From assembly GCF_018919265.1 (NCBI RefSeq), contig NZ_JAHLQO010000001.1:310001-374000 (forward strand): a stretch of DNA of 64,000 nt. The letters are read 5' to 3'. Shown piece after piece: positions 60,605-64,000 of the stretch. A model generated the notes under the pieces. That model saw nothing but the letters and a program-made list of their open reading frames with translations, was not told the origin of the DNA and did not search any database. The translations under genes and the position numbers were made by a program. The first letter of the stretch is position 1. Every line of letters starts with the position of its first letter. The stretch is from Peptoniphilus ovalis (lineage in GTDB: Bacteria; Bacillota; Clostridia; Tissierellales; Peptoniphilaceae).

Positions 60605-61626
60605 AAAAGAAAATTTTAGTCATAGCAAGTGTTTTAACTCTTGCACCAGCCACTATTTTTGCAAATGGTATTAAGATTTGGGTTAATGGAAATATTGTAA
60701 AATCTGATGTAAGTCCATACATTAAAAATAGTAGGACTATGGTACCGATTAGGGTAATTTCTGAAAGTTTAGGAAAAGAAGTTAAGTGGAATGGCGATGA
60801 GAAAAAAGTAAACATCAAAGACAGTAAGGGAAATGAAATTTCACTAGTTATTGGCGAAAAATTTATTAAAGACGAGTCAAACAATGTAGACAGAAAATTT
60901 GAATTAGACTCACCAGCAGTTATAAAAGATGACAGGACTTTTGTGCCAATTAGAGCAATTGCAGAAGCCTTTGGAGAAAAGGTAGACTGGGATAAAGACA
61001 ACAGAACTGTAATTATTGGAAAAGGATATAAGAAACCTGAACCAGTAAGGGCTGAAAAGACTACTCATCCACTTGGACTTGATTATCTCTATAATAAGGA
61101 AATGATAAATAAATCAGATGAAGAAAAAACAGTCTATGAAAGAAAGATGAGAGAAGAAGAGTCTAAGTTATTTCCAGGACATAAAAATAGAGAAGTAGAA
61201 GCAGCTTTAGCTTGGCTGTCCTTTGCAAAGTCAAATAAATTCTTTCAAGACGAAGTTAATAAAGATACTTTTTCTTATACTTCTAAAAATGAAATTTATT
61301 ACGGAATTGATCCTAGAGGGTCAGCTATGAGTTGGTTTGAAGATGAATCTAAAGAAGAATATACAACTAGAGATTTTATGTCTGTTAATGCAGGACCAAG
61401 CATGGCAGAACTTGAACACTTTGATTATTATTTAAACTATGATGGAACTTTTAACTCTTTTAGAATGCCTCTACATTATCACGACACTCCAGAGGAAATG
61501 TTAAAACAGGTAAAAAAAATAATTTCAAATCCAGAAAAAGTAAAATTTATAGATGCAAATAAGAGTGATATTGAAAGGCTATTAAAGAATTTTAGTCCCG
61601 AAAATGAAAAATATATTGAATATTAA
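60601..61626 (+). CDS. Secreted stalk-domain protein
   Basis: 341 residues. Signal peptide 1-21 (TIFA-NG). Two stalk units: SRTMVPIRVISESLGKEVKW near 42 and DRTFVPIRAIAEAFGEKVDW near 105. The 190-residue C-terminus (YDGTFNSFRMPLHYHDTPEE among other stretches) is not recognised. Coupled to 59369. Confidence 0.82.
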   Translation: MKKKILVIASVLTLAPATIFANGIKIWVNGNIVKSDVSPYIKNSRTMVPIRVISESLGKEVKWNGDEKKVNIKDSKGNEISLVIGEKFIKDESNNVDRKFELDSPAVIKDDRTFVPIRAIAEAFGEKVDWDKDNRTVIIGKGYKKPEPVRAEKTTHPLGLDYLYNKEMINKSDEEKTVYERKMREEESKLFPGHKNREVEAALAWLSFAKSNKFFQDEVNKDTFSYTSKNEIYYGIDPRGSAMSWFEDESKEEYTTRDFMSVNAGPSMAELEHFDYYLNYDGTFNSFRMPLHYHDTPEEMLKQVKKIISNPEKVKFIDANKSDIERLLKNFSPENEKYIEY

Positions 61627-61631
61627 ATAAG

Positions 61632-61660
61632 AAAAACCAGGAGAAAAATCCTGGTTTTTT
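61632..61660. terminator. Bidirectional terminator
   Basis: AAAAACCAGGA-GAAAAA-TCCTGGTTTTTT between convergent genes. Confidence 0.9.
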
Positions 61661-61671
61661 AAAGCATTAAA

Positions 61672-62976
61672 TTAAAATAATATATAAAGAATAGGCATTG
61701 TTATTACTATACTTAAGATTACTCTTTCTATCCAAATAATGATATAATCAGAGAATTTAAGAGGAATTTCAGTACCCATCATAACTGGGATTGAAGCTGA
61801 GAAGAAAAGAATTTCTGATACTGAAACTACAGCTACTAGCATCTTCGCAATAATTCCAAGACCTGCATTTGCGACAATTGGTGCTGGTAGAAGCATTTCA
61901 GCTATACTCATTCCAAGAGCTTGAGCAACCATTAGAGGTTCTTCAACTCTAGTGATTAGTGTAAATGGATAGAAAATATATCCAAGAATGTCAAAGATTG
62001 GAGTGTATTCTGCAAGAAGAAGTCCAACCATACCTACTCCAAGTAAAGATGGAGCGATATTAAGGGACATTTTAAATCCATCTACAAAGTTATCTTTAAT
62101 AACTGTGAATAGATTGTCAGATTTTTTGTAAGCTGCCATACCTGCGTCAGCTGCATCTTTAAAAGTAACTTTTTTCTTAGGTTCAGGAATATATTGTTTT
62201 CCAGAATAATATTCTTGCGGTTTTTTGCTAAGTGGATAAATTCTAGCAGTTATTGCTGTGACGATGAAAGTAACAAATAAAGTTACCCAGAAATAAACTA
62301 GCCAGTAATCCATCAAGTCAAGAGTATTAGCAACTATAATCATAAATGTTGCAGATACTGTAGAAAAACCAGTTGCGATAATTGCAGCTTCTTTCTTAGT
62401 ATAAGTGTCTTCCATATAAACTCTATTAGTTATTAAAAGTGCAAGTGAGTAAGAACCTACAAAAGATGCTACGGCATCTACTGCAGATTTACCTGGAGTT
62501 TTAAAAACTGGTCTCATAACAGGTTCCATGAAAACTCCGATAAATTCCATAAGTCCAAATCCAGTTAAGAATGCAAGGAAAACTGATCCAATTGGTACAA
62601 TTGTAGTAACTGATACCATGATTGAGTTCCAAATAAGTGGAAGCATGTCCTTGTCAAATATTCTTGCAGGTCCAATATTTGTCACATACATAAATACAAA
62701 AACCAAACTCACTAGTTTAAGTGCAAAGAAAACCATGTGAAGTTTACTTTTTTGCCAAGATTTTGATTTAATAGCGTATAAAATTCCTGATATTACAATG
62801 AAAACACCAAATATTAAATTATAATAAGGAATTTTCTTTACAAGGTTTGTGATATGGTCGATTGGAATAGTGTTTGCACCCATTAAATTTATTGGTATAA
62901 AGAACATAAATATACCAAATAGGGCATAAAGAATAAAAACGACAACGTCCATGGTATTATATTTTTTAGAATCCAT
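61672..62976 (-). CDS. YjiH-like nucleoside-recognition (gate) domain transporter
   Basis: 434 residues, about ten membrane segments. VGSYSLALLITNRVYMED near 173, PSLLGVGMVGLLLAEYTP near 308 and SASIPVMMGTEIPLKFSDY near the end match YjiH/gate-domain proteins. Substrate unknown. No nucleoside enzymes nearby. Confidence 0.8.
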   Translation of the reverse strand: MDSKKYNTMDVVVFILYALFGIFMFFIPINLMGANTIPIDHITNLVKKIPYYNLIFGVFIVISGILYAIKSKSWQKSKLHMVFFALKLVSLVFVFMYVTNIGPARIFDKDMLPLIWNSIMVSVTTIVPIGSVFLAFLTGFGLMEFIGVFMEPVMRPVFKTPGKSAVDAVASFVGSYSLALLITNRVYMEDTYTKKEAAIIATGFSTVSATFMIIVANTLDLMDYWLVYFWVTLFVTFIVTAITARIYPLSKKPQEYYSGKQYIPEPKKKVTFKDAADAGMAAYKKSDNLFTVIKDNFVDGFKMSLNIAPSLLGVGMVGLLLAEYTPIFDILGYIFYPFTLITRVEEPLMVAQALGMSIAEMLLPAPIVANAGLGIIAKMLVAVVSVSEILFFSASIPVMMGTEIPLKFSDYIIIWIERVILSIVITMPILYILF

Positions 62977-63155
62977 AATTAACCCCCTTAAATTATAAAA
63001 AATACAAATAAAGTATTTAAGTATTTATTAAAGCAAAAACAATTTATCACTTTAATTCGATTAAATACTTTAGGCTAATTATACCCAAAAGACATACTTA
63101 TAAAAACTTTTTTTTAAAATTTATCAAAAAATTTATTTATAACAATATAAGAAAA

Positions 63156-63178
63156 AACTTGCCAAGCTTGGCAAGTTT
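63156..63178 (-). terminator. Terminator of the right-edge gene
   Basis: AAACTTGCC-AAGCTT-GGCAAGTTT palindrome and T's on the minus strand; ends at the stop codon region. Confidence 0.75.
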
Positions 63179-64000
63179 AATTAAAATCAACTTCTATTAT
63201 ATTGTCCTTTTTCTTATCAGTCCCGTAATAATCATAAAGTGCTTGACCAAATTTTGTTATCTTTAGATAAATTTTTTCCTCTAAAATATCTAAATCAATT
63301 AAAATTTGAATTACAGGTATATATGCTTCTTGATAATCAGAAAGTCTAACATCTTCACCTGATAGCAATTTTTCAAATAATTCTAGCACTAAATCTTTAT
63401 AGATTTCATAATTATCACCAAGGGCAGGTTTTAAAAAGTCCTCCTTAGAAAGAGAGTCTATCCAAATGGAATATTTTTTAAGTTCATCAAAGCTCATGTA
63501 ATCATCGGCTTCATCTGTTAAAATTATTTCTTGAACTTCGCCAGGATTATATAGATAAGTCAAACTCTTTATAATTGTGAAAAATAAATAAAGCTCAATT
63601 TGTGGGAAGTGTTTATTTTTATAGATTTTTACATACTTTGTAGGTAAAATCTCTGCATCTTCAACAAATCCTCTTAACATTGCAGGAGATAAATCTCCAG
63701 ACTTCAATAAATTTACATAATTAATATCTAAAAATGTGAGAAAATTGTCGTAGTTTTCTATAAATTTATTTGCAGCATAATTAGGATTATTTTTAACTAT
63801 TAAATCAGGAAGTCTATCATCGTAGTAAAATCCACCTATGCTTTCATCGAGCATTTTTATAAAATCAAAAATAGATTTTTTAACTTTTTGTAGTGATTCT
63901 ATTGGTTTTTTAACTTCTCTTCCCATTTTTGAAAGTTTTTTGTAAAAAGCTAAAACAAGTTCAACAGATTCAATTAATTGATTTTGGTCGCTGAAGTCTC
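63177..64000 (-). CDS. Hypothetical protein, 5' end beyond the window
   Basis: The frame has an internal ATG at 63926 but stays open to the window's right edge, reading DFSDQNQLIESVELVLAFYK then KLSK before that Met. This helical sequence continues smoothly into REVKKPIESLQKVKKSIFDF, so the true start is outside. At least 274 residues. All-helical, acidic; no signal or membrane segment, and no family recognised. Confidence 0.65.
   Translation of the reverse strand, partial: DFSDQNQLIESVELVLAFYKKLSKMGREVKKPIESLQKVKKSIFDFIKMLDESIGGFYYDDRLPDLIVKNNPNYAANKFIENYDNFLTFLDINYVNLLKSGDLSPAMLRGFVEDAEILPTKYVKIYKNKHFPQIELYLFFTIIKSLTYLYNPGEVQEIILTDEADDYMSFDELKKYSIWIDSLSKEDFLKPALGDNYEIYKDLVLELFEKLLSGEDVRLSDYQEAYIPVIQILIDLDILEEKIYLKITKFGQALYDYYGTDKKKDNIIEVDFN

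Overview
The window is AT-rich, low-GC Gram-positive DNA. Gene content points to an anaerobic Firmicute of the Tissierellia/Peptoniphilaceae type (my inference from style, not a database match): oxygen-sensitive Fe-S L-serine dehydratase, S-layer homology (SLH) and 'stalk' (copper amine oxidase N-like) surface proteins, GGAGG ribosome sites, a CtsR/HrcA heat-shock promoter, and the conserved order yybS-gdpP-rplI-dnaB.

Layout. 1-1230 (minus): folate genes folB (cut by the window edge), an HD-domain phosphohydrolase and folE. 1411-2742: a D,D-carboxypeptidase. 2764-2840: tRNA-Arg(CCU). Its 3' end plus terminator is repeated as an 84-bp direct repeat (2818-2901 and 16085-16168, one mismatch) that bounds a 13,267-bp integrated element. 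The element has a tyrosine integrase at the left. A cargo zone follows: an SLH surface protein, a Panacea-type toxin-antitoxin pair, and a secreted protein that looks truncated. Next come about 1.8 kb of non-coding repeats and a second small tyrosine recombinase. At the right is a replication operon: HTH protein, family B DNA polymerase, archaeo-eukaryotic-type primase and SF3 helicase. No capsid, terminase, relaxase or conjugation gene is visible. This element is the most unusual thing in the window.

Right of the element lie a higBA module whose toxin has an in-frame stop, an alpha/beta hydrolase, a membrane protein, an unidentified structured RNA with its own promoter and terminator (about 18412-18632), and stalk-domain and lipoprotein genes. 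These are followed by the UPF0237/UPF0210 pair, a free-methionine-R-sulfoxide reductase, an exported glutamine-amidotransferase-like lipoprotein, a nitroreductase, a YaiI-glutaredoxin fusion, an LCP protein, a LytTR-DUF3021 pair with its operator, and a YtrA-like GntR-ABC operon. 31598-39511 (minus) holds nitrilase, uppP, dnaB-rplI-gdpP-yybS and degV.

39625-52779 is metabolic: a radical SAM protein, AbgT, the serine operon sdaAB-sdaAA-transporter, SDR, diacylglycerol kinase-like, a FolD homologue lacking canonical active-site residues, DUF997-panF, ctlX, DUF4230 and CorC. At 52861-53122 is a probable type I toxin-antitoxin locus whose toxin ORF is only 49 codons. 54486-58092 is a J-domain protein and clpB under a CIRCE element plus CtsR boxes. 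The right end holds a CPBP protease gene whose promoter and leader duplicate those of the 18781 lipoprotein gene, two stalk-family genes, a YjiH-like transporter and a gene cut by the window edge.
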